64,000 nt of DNA. Origin: Paracoccus saliphilus. GTDB taxonomy: Bacteria; Pseudomonadota; Alphaproteobacteria; Rhodobacterales; Rhodobacteraceae. This document shows positions 1 to 8,087 of this stretch, in pieces (within the stretch, counting starts at the first letter, position 1; every line of letters begins with the position of its first letter). Both the position numbers and the translations under genes were made by a program. The notes beneath the pieces are model-generated. The model saw nothing but the letters and a program-made list of their open reading frames with translations, searched no databases and had not been told where the DNA came from. Location of the stretch: assembly GCA_003255745.1 (NCBI GenBank), contig QKYL01000026.1:24931-88930 (forward strand). The letters run 5' to 3'.

Positions 1-367
1 GGCGCGACCCGGCGCGGGTGTTGCGGTTGAAGACGTAAAGCGCCCGCAGCGCCAGCGTCTGCAGCCGGTTGCCATAGATATAGCGGTCCAGCACATCCTC
101 GTTCAGCAGGGCCAGCGTCAGCAGCGCCTCCAGGTCAGGGGTGTCGCACCAGCCGTCGCGATAAGCCTCGGTCATGCCGATGTCGCCCTTGGCGGCCAAC
201 GCCGGCACCATGCGCCAGTCGTGGATGGCCAGCCGGGCATCGGGTCCGGGTTCGTGCCCGCCAAAGCCGTGGACGACGCCTTCGGGCGTGGTGACGATCA
301 GCGTGCCGCGGCGGATGCGCGAGGCGGTTTCAAGGAACTGTCGGGACAGTCGGCGGTGCAGCAGCAT
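1..367 (-). CDS. CFA-synthase-like SAM methyltransferase, N-terminal part (cut by window edge)
   Basis: Reading frame on the minus strand from an ATG at 367 that stays open to the window edge, giving about 122 residues. The translation has the N-terminal pattern of cyclopropane-fatty-acyl-phospholipid synthase relatives, including the segment with AKGDIGMTEAYRDGWCDTPD, where family members have a G-(D/E)-xG-x(S/A)Y-xxG-xWD stretch. The SAM-binding fold itself lies outside the window. It starts 24 bases after the DUF1365 gene in the same direction, so it is the third gene of one operon. Such enzymes methylate double bonds of membrane phospholipid acyl chains using SAM. Whether this one makes a cyclopropane ring or adds a methyl group cannot be judged from the N-terminus. 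Confidence 0.8.
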   Translation of the reverse strand, partial: MLLHRRLSRQFLETASRIRRGTLIVTTPEGVVHGFGGHEPGPDARLAIHDWRMVPALAAKGDIGMTEAYRDGWCDTPDLEALLTLALLNEDVLDRYIYGNRLQTLALRALYVFNRNTRAGSR

Positions 368-391
368 CTGGTTTGGCCCCTCTGTAGTTTT

Positions 392-1186
392 TTATGGATC
401 GCCACGATCAAGCGTGGCCGCGGTGGAAACCGTGACGGCCCCTTGCGCGGGTTTCGTGATGTACCGGACGCCGCGCCCGAAGATGCGGGCGGCCTGCCAG
501 TGGATCAGGCCCATGACCGTCTGCGCCTGGAACGGCCGCCGCCAGGTGGCGCGGCGCAGGCTGGCAGCTGTCAGCGGGCGGGCCGCGCCGGTCATCGAGG
601 TGCCAAGCCGCAGCGCCCCGTCCGCCCCCAGCCAGTCCACCCATGCCCCGAACCGCCCCGGCCCCGCGTCAAAGCGAAAGACATAGCGCCCGTTGCGCGG
701 CAGAAAGGGCGAGACATGGAACAGCTTGTCGCCCGACAGCCGGTCCACGGGCGTGATGGCGCCCCGGTCCGGGCGGTGGCACAGATACAGGTGCCGTTCG
801 CCGAAGGTGTTCGACACCTCGGCCAGGACGGCGCGCAGGTCGCCCGCCCGGTCCCGGCACAGCCAAAAGCTGACCGGGTTGAAACCATAGCCCGCCGTGC
901 GCGGCGTGGTTACCAGCGTGACGTCGCAGGCCGCGATCAGCCCGGCGTTTCGAAGCAGCCCGTCCACGAAGGGCTGCAACGGCCCGCCGTCGCGCGGCCC
1001 GAAGTCGCGCCGGCGCAGCGCCCACAGGCCCAGCCTGTCCACCGCCAGCGGCAGGTCGCCCGCATCCAGCCGCGCCAGGGGCAGCGCCAGATAAGTCGCG
1101 CAATAGCGGAAATCGCGCGCCGCGTCGCCGCGCCGGCCGTGCCAGATGCGGGCGTCGATCAGGGCGCCCTGCCACAGGTCGGTCAT
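392..1186 (-). CDS. DUF1365 family protein
   Basis: 264 residues, the usual length of DUF1365 (COG3496). Family hallmarks are visible: an N-terminal segment with ALIDARIWHGR, a central GYGFNPVSFWLCRD stretch, NTFGERHLYL, and a C-terminal RPFQAQTVMGLIHWQAARI. The biochemical role is not established. Genes of this family are regularly found between a flavin amine-oxidase-like protein and a CFA-synthase-like methyltransferase, as here, which points to modification of unsaturated fatty acids in membrane lipids. The start overlaps the end of the upstream flavoprotein gene by 4 bases, so the two are translationally coupled. A soluble protein is expected; no signal peptide is seen. Confidence 0.85.
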   Translation of the reverse strand: MTDLWQGALIDARIWHGRRGDAARDFRYCATYLALPLARLDAGDLPLAVDRLGLWALRRRDFGPRDGGPLQPFVDGLLRNAGLIAACDVTLVTTPRTAGYGFNPVSFWLCRDRAGDLRAVLAEVSNTFGERHLYLCHRPDRGAITPVDRLSGDKLFHVSPFLPRNGRYVFRFDAGPGRFGAWVDWLGADGALRLGTSMTGAARPLTAASLRRATWRRPFQAQTVMGLIHWQAARIFGRGVRYITKPAQGAVTVSTAATLDRGDP

Positions 1187-2520
1187 GCGGCCAGCGCCTC
1201 TTGCGCCCAGGGGTCGCGGCCCAGGGGCCAGTCGATGCCCATGGCCTGGGCCACCCGCAAGGCGGACAGCAGCCCATCCTCGTGAAAGCCATAGCGGCTC
1301 CAGGCGCCGGCGTAGTAGATGCCGCCGCGCCCCTGGATGCCCGGCAGGCGCTTTTGCGCGGCCATGGCGGCCGCATCGAACTGCGGATGCGACAGCATCG
1401 CCTGGTCATGGACTCGGTCGGGTTCCAATTCCGGGTTCAACGTCACGATCAGCGGATGCGGGGTGGACAGGTTCTGCAGCCGGTTCATCCAATAGGACAG
1501 GCTGATCGGCCGGTCGGGCACCGGGCGCGGGTCTTGGGTGATATAGTTCCAGGACGCCCAGGCCGCGCGCCGGCGGGGCATCAGCCGCGTGTCGGAATGC
1601 AACACCATGCGGTTGGGCTGGGTGCGGAAGTTGCCCAGGATCGCGCGCTCCTCTGGGTCGGCGCGGTCCAGCATGGCCAGCGCCTGCGGGGCATGGGTCG
1701 CGATGACCACCCGGTCGAACCGTTCGGGGCCGTGGGGGCTGACGACGGTGACGCCCTGGTTGTCGCGGATCACGCGGAACACCGGCGCGGCCAAACGCAC
1801 CTGCCCCTTCAGCTGCGCCAGGATTGCCCGCACATAGGCGCGCGATCCCCCGGTCACGGTCAGCCATTGCGGCTGGCCGTTGACCGACAGCAGCCCGTGG
1901 TTGTCAAAGAAGCGCACGAAGCTGGCCGCGGGAAAATCCAGCATCCCCCCCACAGGCGTCGACCAGATCGCCCCCGATATGGGCAAAAGGAACATCCGGC
2001 GGAAATCCTCGCCCAGGCGCATCTGGTCCAGCATCTGGCCCAAGGACAGGCCACTGGTCCCGAATTCGCCGGCCTGGCGGAAGAACCGCAGGATGTCGCG
2101 CAGCATCAGCAGGTGGCGCGGGTCCAGCGCCCGCCGCCGCTGCGCGAACAGGGCAGCCATGCTGGCGGTGCCGTATTCATAGCGCCCACCGCCAAAGCTG
2201 GCGCTGAAGGTCATGTCCGCACGCTCCAGCGGCACGCCCAGATGCTCCAGCATCGGGATGAACAGCGGATAGGTTCGCCGGTTGCAGACGATGAAGCCGG
2301 TATCGACGGTGGTGCCCAGGGCCTCGACGGTGCGGGCATGGCCGCCGGGGCGCGGCTCGGCCTCGAACAGGGTGACGTCGTGATGGGGGTCCAGCAGCCA
2401 GGCCGTGCCCAGCCCGCTGATGCCGCTGCCGATTACCGCGATGCGTTGGCGCGGGCCGGGATGGAGGGAGCGCCCCTTGAGGGGTCGGGTGGCAAGGCGC
2501 GCGAAGGGTAGGTCAGCCAC
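1183..2520 (-). CDS. FAD-dependent amine-oxidase-like oxidoreductase
   Basis: 445 residues. A dinucleotide-binding motif GSGISG sits at residues 31-36, followed by an acidic residue at the end of the second beta strand (E53) and the downstream PGGHARTV stretch, typical of flavin amine oxidase or desaturase relatives (COG2907). First gene of the operon with DUF1365 and the CFA-like methyltransferase. From memory, an equivalent trio in Rhodobacter sphaeroides belongs to the singlet-oxygen sigma factor regulon and to furan fatty acid synthesis, so a role as fatty acyl desaturase or oxidase is plausible; this is inference. The start at 2520 lies close before the dinucleotide fold, so little N-terminal sequence could be missing. 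Confidence 0.85.
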   Translation of the reverse strand: MADLPFARLATRPLKGRSLHPGPRQRIAVIGSGISGLGTAWLLDPHHDVTLFEAEPRPGGHARTVEALGTTVDTGFIVCNRRTYPLFIPMLEHLGVPLERADMTFSASFGGGRYEYGTASMAALFAQRRRALDPRHLLMLRDILRFFRQAGEFGTSGLSLGQMLDQMRLGEDFRRMFLLPISGAIWSTPVGGMLDFPAASFVRFFDNHGLLSVNGQPQWLTVTGGSRAYVRAILAQLKGQVRLAAPVFRVIRDNQGVTVVSPHGPERFDRVVIATHAPQALAMLDRADPEERAILGNFRTQPNRMVLHSDTRLMPRRRAAWASWNYITQDPRPVPDRPISLSYWMNRLQNLSTPHPLIVTLNPELEPDRVHDQAMLSHPQFDAAAMAAQKRLPGIQGRGGIYYAGAWSRYGFHEDGLLSALRVAQAMGIDWPLGRDPWAQEALAA

Positions 2521-2554
2521 CGTCTATCTCCTGCTGTTGGACCAGACGCGCGAG

Positions 2555-2601
2555 CCTTTTGAAAAGGTTGCTCGCCCGCCGGAACCCGGATCAACAATTG
2601 T
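2555..2601. promoter_or_regulatory. palindromes in the divergent intergenic region before the LacI-type gene
   Basis: The 203-base gap between the divergent flavoprotein and LacI-type genes holds two perfect palindromes: CCTTTTGAAAAGG at 2555-2567 and ACAATTGT at 2594-2601. Either could be an operator for the adjacent LacI-type regulator. The first overlaps the candidate -10 of the minus-strand promoter. No further structure was recognised in the gap. Confidence 0.35.
2564..2593 (-). promoter_or_regulatory. candidate ECF-sigma (RpoE-like) promoter for the lipid-modification operon
   Basis: On the minus strand TGATCC (2593-2588) is followed, after 18 bases, by AACCTT (2569-2564), about 44 bases before the start codon at 2520. 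TGATCC matches the -35 element I recall for the R. sphaeroides singlet-oxygen sigma factor. The -10 match is poor because the expected TAA core is missing. The position and the kind of operon are the main arguments. Confidence 0.3.
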
Positions 2602-2723
2602 CACTAACGGACAAAGCCCGCAGGATGTGAGGTCCGGCCAGTTGCCACGACGCCGCAGACGCGGCATGGAGGACGCTGCGGGGGCCGACGCGACAATGCG
2701 CCGCGGAAAAGGGACAGGCGGGA

Positions 2724-3755
2724 ATGAAGCTCAAGGAATTCGCCAAGCTGGTGGGGATGTCGCCCACCACCGTCAGCCGCGCCCTGAACGGCCATCCTGA
2801 GGTGAACGAACAGACCCGCGCCCGGCTGATCGCCGCCGCCCGACAGCACGGCTACAGCCCCAATGCCCATGCCCGGTCACTGGCCACCGGCCATGCCAGC
2901 GTGATCGGCTGCGTGATCCCGATGACCGGCCGGAACGAGATCGTGAACCCGATATATGCCGATTTCCTGGCCGGCGTGGGCGAAGAATGCGCCCGCCGCC
3001 GCTTTGACCTGAACCTCAGCTTCGTGGCAGATGACGACCAGGCGCAGGCCTATCGCGCGCTGAAGTCCAAGGGGCTGGTTGGCGGCGTGATCGTTCAGTT
3101 TCCGGGCCATGACGACCCGCGGCCCGCGATGCTGCAGCAGATGGGCCTGCCCTTCGTGGTGCACGGCCGGGTTTCGGGCCACCGGGCGCCCTACTCCTGG
3201 GTCGACGTGAACAACCAGAGCGCCTTTGAACGTGCGACCGGGTTTTTGCTGCAGCTGGGCCACCGCCGGATCGCGCTGCTGAACGGGGACGAGCGGCTGG
3301 ACTTTGCCCATCGGCGGCGCGAGGGCTATCTGCGGGCGCTGCGCGATGCGGGGGTCGAGGCCGATCCCGGCCTGATGGTCACTGGCGAGATGACGACGGC
3401 CTATGGCTATGCCCATACACGGCGGCTGCTGGAGGGGGCAAACCCGCCGACTGCGATCCTGTGCGCGGCGACGATGATCGCCGCCGGCGTTCAGCAGGCC
3501 GCAGAGGAGCGGAAGCTGGCCTTGGGCGCGGACCTGTCGGTGCTGTGTTTCGACGACGACCTGTCCTATTACGCCAACCGCGAGGCGGTGCCGGTCTTTA
3601 CCGGCATGCGCTCTCCGGTCCGGGTGGCGGGGCAGCGTTGCGCGGCGCTGCTGATCGACCGCATCGGCGGCGGCGAAGCCCCACCCGTGCAGGAGCTGCT
3701 GGAGGCCGAGCTGGTCGTCGGCCGCTCGACCGCCCCGCCGCGTCAGCCGCGCTAG
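2724..3755 (+). CDS. LacI family transcriptional regulator
   Basis: 343 residues, normal for the family. The first about 60 residues form the LacI DNA-binding domain: helix-turn-helix with MSPTTVSRALNG and then the hinge-helix region ending in SLATGHASVIG. The rest is a periplasmic-binding-protein-like sugar-sensing domain with the typical LLQLGHRRIALLNGD segment. No sugar transporter or catabolic gene lies next to it, so its ligand is unknown. Possible targets are itself, the divergent lipid operon, or distant sugar genes such as the glycogen/glucosidase region with its LacI-like operator at 36129. The stop codon shares the CTAG at 3752-3755 with the convergent neighbour. Confidence 0.9.
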   Translation: MKLKEFAKLVGMSPTTVSRALNGHPEVNEQTRARLIAAARQHGYSPNAHARSLATGHASVIGCVIPMTGRNEIVNPIYADFLAGVGEECARRRFDLNLSFVADDDQAQAYRALKSKGLVGGVIVQFPGHDDPRPAMLQQMGLPFVVHGRVSGHRAPYSWVDVNNQSAFERATGFLLQLGHRRIALLNGDERLDFAHRRREGYLRALRDAGVEADPGLMVTGEMTTAYGYAHTRRLLEGANPPTAILCAATMIAAGVQQAAEERKLALGADLSVLCFDDDLSYYANREAVPVFTGMRSPVRVAGQRCAALLIDRIGGGEAPPVQELLEAELVVGRSTAPPRQPR

Positions 3756-4651
3756 GGTCGCGGACCCTGCCCTGCGGCCAAAACCGCCCGCGCGGCCGTG
3801 CGCAGCTCCGCTTCATGCCCAAAGCCCAGGATCTGCCCCTCGGCCGCCAGATCCGTGATGCGCGGATCGGGGGCCAGCATCGGCACCAGCCGGTCGCGGT
3901 CGTCCAGATGGCGCAGCGCCTTTGCCAGCATCGTGACCTGCGCGGCATCGCGGCAGAGAAAGCCCTGGGCCGTGCGCAATTCGGGCGCGATCATAGACGG
4001 ATAGACCTCGGCCAGCACCACTTGCGCCTGGTCCCAGGGCTGAAAAGGCCAGACCGCGCGGCCCGGACGCTGGCGCAGCCGGTTCAGCCAAGGGATGCCG
4101 GTCAGGCTTTGCGCGCCAACGCAGCCCGCGCCGGCCAGCTGGAACGGCGATTTCGGGCGGGCGCCCCTCGGTGGCGCAATTTCGGTCACGCGATGCGCAG
4201 GCAGGTCAGGATGGGGCGGCGGGCACAGGCGCGGCAGGTCAGGGATCTGGTCCTTGCGCCCGTTGCCCCAAAAGACCGGCTGCCCCAGCCGGCGGTTCAT
4301 CGCGGCGGCCAGGTCCCGGTAATTGCTGCGGTTGCGGTCGTCATCCTGGTGCAGCCCCGCCAGGTGATCCCACAGCGCCAGCGCGTCGGGGCGGCCGGTG
4401 ATCGCCGCCGCCAACCCCGCGGGGTGGCCAAAGGCGAAATCCGCCCCGAGCAGCACGCGCAGCCCCTGTTTGCCCGCGCGCGACAGCGTGCATCCCAGTT
4501 GCTTCCAGGCGCGCCTGCGGGTGTCGGGATTGCTGGCCTCGGCCCGGTCAGACCCCAGCCAGATGGAATCGGCCCCGCGCCTGGGGCTGCCCGCAGCTGA
4601 CCAGTCCAGGATCAGGATCAGGTCAAAGCGCGGCAAGCAGCGTCTCGGCAC
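3752..4651 (-). CDS. uncharacterised MobA-linked protein (sometimes labelled molybdopterin guanine dinucleotide synthesis)
   Basis: About 299 residues if the GTG at 4651 is used. A TTG at 4636 is an alternative, and both lie inside the end of mobA (about 29 bases of overlap with GTG). The N-terminus reads FDLILILDWSAAG, an RNase-H-like first strand with a conserved DWSA motif. Later landmarks are GADFAFGHPAG, ALWDHLAG, FQLAGAGCVGAQSLTGIP and LAEVYPSMI. I recognise this as a family common in Rhodobacteraceae and annotated only by its linkage to mobA; no reaction is known to me. The arrangement suggests co-translation with mobA, hence a possible link to molybdenum cofactor. A longer ATG-started reading from 4753 would lie almost wholly within mobA and is less likely. 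Confidence 0.7.
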   Translation of the reverse strand: MPRRCLPRFDLILILDWSAAGSPRRGADSIWLGSDRAEASNPDTRRRAWKQLGCTLSRAGKQGLRVLLGADFAFGHPAGLAAAITGRPDALALWDHLAGLHQDDDRNRSNYRDLAAAMNRRLGQPVFWGNGRKDQIPDLPRLCPPPHPDLPAHRVTEIAPPRGARPKSPFQLAGAGCVGAQSLTGIPWLNRLRQRPGRAVWPFQPWDQAQVVLAEVYPSMIAPELRTAQGFLCRDAAQVTMLAKALRHLDDRDRLVPMLAPDPRITDLAAEGQILGFGHEAELRTAARAVLAAGQGPRP

Positions 4652-5228
4652 GGGCCAGGTCGCCCGGGGTGTTGATGTTGGTGAAGGGATCGAAGGGTCG
4701 ATCATGCCAGACCGCGATCCCCGGCTGGTGACGCGCAGTGAAGCTTCGAACACGACCTTCGCTGCGGTTTAACGTGGCCGCAAGGTCTTCGCGCAGCCCC
4801 ACCGGCCACAGGCCAAACGTCGGATGGTCGCGCGGATCGTCTATCGGTCCGCTGGCGGCCAGCGCCAGCCCGGTTGGGCCGCGCGCAGCCAGCAACCGGG
4901 GCGCAAGATCGGCCGGAAAGAACGGCGTGTCGCCCGCCACGGTCAGCACATGCGGCGCCCCCCGCTCCGCCGCCCAGTCAAGCGCCGCCAGTATGCCCGT
5001 CAATGGGCCGGGATGATTGGGCAGGCTGTCGGGGCGGATGGGCAGGCCAAAGCCCGCATACCTGGCCGGGTCGCCATTGGCGTTCAGTGCAACAGGTCCG
5101 GCCTGGGTCGCCAACCGCGCCAGAATGATCGACAGAATCGAGCGGCCGCCCAGCATCAGCAGGGGCTTGTCGGCGCCCCCCATCCGGGTGGCGCGGCCTC
5201 CGGCAAGGATCATCGCGGGCAAAGTCAT
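4623..5228 (-). CDS. mobA: molybdenum cofactor guanylyltransferase MobA
   Basis: 201 residues, the usual length. MobA joins GMP from GTP to molybdopterin-Mo to make the bis-MGD cofactor in the cytoplasm. The nucleotide-binding loop is clear at residues 8-24 (LAGGRATRMGG, then DKPLL), followed by NGDPARY and the metal-binding AGDTPFFP stretch. The ATG at 5228 was chosen because it lies six codons before the loop. An upstream-extended frame to 5399 has no family similarity. Downstream it overlaps the uncharacterised partner gene. No mobB was found nearby. Confidence 0.9.
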   Translation of the reverse strand: MTLPAMILAGGRATRMGGADKPLLMLGGRSILSIILARLATQAGPVALNANGDPARYAGFGLPIRPDSLPNHPGPLTGILAALDWAAERGAPHVLTVAGDTPFFPADLAPRLLAARGPTGLALAASGPIDDPRDHPTFGLWPVGLREDLAATLNRSEGRVRSFTARHQPGIAVWHDRPFDPFTNINTPGDLARAETLLAAL

Positions 5229-5947
5229 GGCCCGATTGTGGCGCGGCGCGGCGACCGTCACAAGGGGGCCCGCCGTGGGATCAGGCGCAAAAGATCCCGC
5301 CAACCACGGCCACAGGACGGCGGGGACCCGCGATCCAAGTCTTGGATTGTTTATCCAGATTTGGGCTTTCAACCCGACAGGGCAGCTGGCTGGGGCCAAC
5401 AGACGCTATTCTTGACATCTTTAGTCGGATTCCGTAGTCGGTTCAGGACGACCTCCCTCATCAGCGCATCAGGGCGCACATGGGGGCCATTGCAAACAAC
5501 TGACGGTCTGCGCCGTGCCATTTGGAACCATACCACTTGTTGCCTCAGGGCGGGCCAGGGACAGCGGACAGCCGATCGTGCTGCGCGCGGCGACCACAAC
5601 GGTGGCATCGTCGGTGCCGCAGTCGATCCGGGTGGTCGATGAAGCCCTTCTGGAGGACCGGCATTTTGTGAAAGGTCCGACCCACGTGCCCGACATGGCG
5701 GGCACGCCGCACAGCAACATCATCAGGAGGTTGCCGCAGGCCAGCGTCTTGGCCAAGCAGGTCATGCCCTCCCCATTCGCTCGAACGCCGGAGACGCAGC
5801 CGGCCGCGCTTTATAAATCGGCGGACATCTGGTCGGTCTTGGAGGCAGTGACGCCGAACAAGGGCATCCCGACACGATGCAACCTTTGCGACGGTTTCAA
5901 AGGCGCGGCCGGATCGGGGCGCTTGCCATCACAGATGGGCACCGCCG
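5229..5947. other. sparsely coding stretch between mobA and the siderophore reductase gene
   Basis: About 720 bases with only one credible small gene (5469-5765, minus). The remainder holds no RNA gene or repeat I can recognise. Several overlapping open frames exist on both strands but lack family features. A stretch TTCTTGACATCTTTAG near 5410 resembles a -35 box without a good -10. Confidence 0.4.
5469..5765 (-). CDS. small Cys-rich candidate secreted protein, unknown function
   Basis: 98 residues. A GGGGAGG ribosome-binding site lies directly before the ATG at 5765. The N-terminus has a hydrophobic stretch ending in LLMMLLCGVPAMS, compatible with a signal peptide cleaved near residue 24-25 or with a lipoprotein-like signal. 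Five cysteines follow in the mature part (about positions 35, 49, 66, 90 and 96). Third-position base use is GC-rich but less extreme than in the neighbours. No family was recognised. An overlapping plus-strand frame at 5515-5958 is the competing reading. The ribosome-binding site and signal-like start favour the minus strand. Confidence 0.45.
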   Translation of the reverse strand: MTCLAKTLACGNLLMMLLCGVPAMSGTWVGPFTKCRSSRRASSTTRIDCGTDDATVVVAARSTIGCPLSLARPEATSGMVPNGTAQTVSCLQWPPCAP

Positions 5948-6997
5948 ATGCGGAATGATCCCCTGCCCCCCTTCCAGACCGAGGCCCCTGCCCCGGAACT
6001 GGACTTTCCCCAACTGGCGGCGCTGGTGGCTGATCTGGCGCAGTGCCGCGGGCTGGAACTGCACAGCGGCCACGGTCGGTCCGCCTGGTGCAAGCTGGTG
6101 GACGGCGAGTTCGGCGCGCGGATGGGGCCCCTGGGCAGTATCCTCTATGTCCGCGCCGAAAGCCGCGCCCGGCTGGAGATGCTGCGCGATGGCTGGACGG
6201 CGGATCTGGCGTCATCTTTTCCGGGGCTTGCGCCCGACTGGTCGCGCCTTGACGACGCAGGCGCGCCGCCGCCGAACTTCAGCCTGGCCCGGCTGACGCG
6301 CGTGACGCGGCTGACGCCCGATTTCCTGCGCCTGCGGATCGAGGCACCGGACCTGGACCGCTTTTCCCGGCAGCTGATCCATTTCCGGCTGATCCTGCAG
6401 CCCGACCCGCAGCGGGCGCCGGTCTGGCCCGTGATCGGCGCGCAAGGCCAGACGGTCTGGCCGCGGGGCGACGACGCGCTGCACCGCCCGGTCTATACCG
6501 TCCGCGCCATCGACGCCGCCGCCGGCTGGATGGAGGCCGACGTCTTTTTGCATCCGGGAGGCAGGGTCGCCGCCTTTGCCCGCGGTGCCGCCGCAGGCGC
6601 GGCCATTGGTCTGACCGGACCCGGCGGCGGGACCATCCCCCATGCAAAGCGCCTGCTGATCGGCGGGGACGAAACCGCCTATCCCGCCTTGGCCCGCATC
6701 ATCGCCGCACAGGACCCGCAGGCTGTCGGCGAATGCCACCTTTTCGGCCGCAGCGCCGATTACCCGATGCCTGCCCACGGCGGCATCCGCCTTCACCACG
6801 CGCCGCAGGGAGAAGCCGCGCTGGCCGCCCGGCTGGCGACCTTTGGCACCGATGCCCGCGCGGTGTGGTTCGCCACCGAACGATCCGCCCTGGCGCCGCT
6901 GAAGGCCGCGCTGAATGCCGGCGCCGCCCCCGGTGCGCCCGATCCTCATCTTGCGGTCTACTGGACCGCCACGCGCAAGGAACCCGACCATGACTGA
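5948..6997 (+). CDS. siderophore-interacting protein (FAD/NADPH ferric-siderophore reductase) with DUF2218-like N-terminus
   Basis: 349 residues. Residues about 115-345 match the siderophore-interacting (ViuB/YqjH) family: FAD-binding RPVYTVR at 180-186, then DVFLHPGGRVAAFARGA and the NAD(P)-domain stretch LIGGDETAYPALARI. These cytoplasmic reductases release iron from imported ferric siderophores. Residues about 20-95 resemble DUF2218, a domain also present as a separate gene at 13164, so this is a domain fusion. It overlaps exbB by 8 bases and therefore leads an operon with exbB, two exbD and tonB. The first ATG of the frame was used; no strong ribosome-binding site is seen. Confidence 0.85.
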   Translation: MRNDPLPPFQTEAPAPELDFPQLAALVADLAQCRGLELHSGHGRSAWCKLVDGEFGARMGPLGSILYVRAESRARLEMLRDGWTADLASSFPGLAPDWSRLDDAGAPPPNFSLARLTRVTRLTPDFLRLRIEAPDLDRFSRQLIHFRLILQPDPQRAPVWPVIGAQGQTVWPRGDDALHRPVYTVRAIDAAAGWMEADVFLHPGGRVAAFARGAAAGAAIGLTGPGGGTIPHAKRLLIGGDETAYPALARIIAAQDPQAVGECHLFGRSADYPMPAHGGIRLHHAPQGEAALAARLATFGTDARAVWFATERSALAPLKAALNAGAAPGAPDPHLAVYWTATRKEPDHD

Positions 6998-7676
6998 TCT
7001 TGGCAACACGCTGGCGGCCCTGCCGCTGTTCGGAATGATCCGCGACGGCGGCTGGACGATGTGGCTGATCGCGGCCCTGTCGGTCGTTACCCTGGCAGTG
7101 GTGCTGTGGAAGGTCTGGTCGCTATGGCGGCTTGGGGTCTGGGGCGGGCGCCATTCGCGCCGGGCCGTCGAGCTTTGGGCCCAGGGCCGGCGCCGCGAGG
7201 CCATCGACCAGGTGCGTGGACGTCCGTCGGCCCGCGCCAGGGTGGCGCAGGCCGCCATCGGCACCTCGCTAGATCCCCGATTTGATGACCAGGCCGCGCG
7301 CGAGGAAACGGCGCGGGTCGCACGTCAGGTTCTTTACCGGTCGCGCGAGGGGCTGCGCGCCCTGGAACTGATCGCGACCATCGCGCCGCTGCTGGGCCTT
7401 CTGGGTACCGTCCTGGGGATGATCGCGGCCTTCCAGGTGCTGCAAAGTTCGGGCAACCAAGCCGATCCGTCTGACCTTGCCGGGGGCATCTGGGTGGCGC
7501 TGCTGACCACCGCCGCAGGCATGGCGGTGGCCATTCCCGCCGGGGTGGCGCTGTCCTGGTTCGAAAGCATTGTCGACCGCCTGCAGGCCGATCTGGAGGA
7601 TCTGGCGACCCGCGTCTTTGTCACGGCCGAGGATCGTTCCCCCACCCGCGCCCGCCTGATGGAGGCCGCGGAATGA
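6990..7676 (+). CDS. exbB: ExbB/TolQ/MotA family proton channel protein
   Basis: 228 residues with the ExbB layout: a first membrane helix (about residues 20-45), a long cytoplasmic loop, and two more helices in the C-terminal half bearing the family signature LLGLLGTVLGMIAAF and the Thr-containing last helix IWVALLTTAAGMAVAIPA. ExbB and ExbD form the inner-membrane proton-driven motor that energises TonB for outer-membrane siderophore uptake. The start at 6990 overlaps the upstream reductase gene by 8 bases. The ExbD gene follows with 4 bases of overlap. Confidence 0.9.
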   Translation: MTDLGNTLAALPLFGMIRDGGWTMWLIAALSVVTLAVVLWKVWSLWRLGVWGGRHSRRAVELWAQGRRREAIDQVRGRPSARARVAQAAIGTSLDPRFDDQAAREETARVARQVLYRSREGLRALELIATIAPLLGLLGTVLGMIAAFQVLQSSGNQADPSDLAGGIWVALLTTAAGMAVAIPAGVALSWFESIVDRLQADLEDLATRVFVTAEDRSPTRARLMEAAE

Positions 7677-8083
7677 GCAGAGGCGCCCGCAGCCAGGGCA
7701 GCTTTGACCTGGGCCCGCCGCGCCATCCCCGGCGGATGTCGCTGACGCCAATGATCGACGTGGTCTTTTTGCTGCTGATCTTCTTCATGCTGGCGTCGCG
7801 CTTCGGGATCGACGCGGTTCTGCCCATCGCCGGGGGCGCCGAGGGGGCCGGCAGCGAATGGCAGGGCGCGCCGCGGCTGGTCGACGTGACGCCCGACAGG
7901 GTCCTGGTGAACGGTCAGCCGGCGGCCGAGGCGCAGCTGGCCACGCAGGTGGCGCAGCTTCTGCCCGAACCCGGCGCCGCCGTGATCCTGCGCCCGCGTG
8001 ACGACGCGCCGCTGCAGCGGCTTGTCACCGTCATGGACCTGCTGCGCGACGGCGGCGTCACCAACCTCATCCTGATCGAATAG
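7673..8083 (+). CDS. exbD: ExbD/TolR family protein (first copy)
   Basis: 136 residues. A short cytoplasmic N-terminus leads into a single membrane helix containing the key aspartate in LTPMIDVVFLLLIFFMLASRF, followed by a periplasmic domain. This is the proton-path subunit of the ExbB-ExbD motor. It overlaps exbB by 4 bases and is followed 4 bases later by a second ExbD-type gene. Two consecutive ExbD-like subunits suggest either a heteromeric motor or separate partners. Confidence 0.88.
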   Translation: MSRGARSQGSFDLGPPRHPRRMSLTPMIDVVFLLLIFFMLASRFGIDAVLPIAGGAEGAGSEWQGAPRLVDVTPDRVLVNGQPAAEAQLATQVAQLLPEPGAAVILRPRDDAPLQRLVTVMDLLRDGGVTNLILIE

Positions 8084-8087
8084 GCCC

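Noticed and set aside
5515..5958. 147-codon plus-strand frame before the siderophore reductase
   Set aside because: No ribosome-binding site, no family features, and it overlaps a better minus-strand candidate. It cannot be fully excluded.
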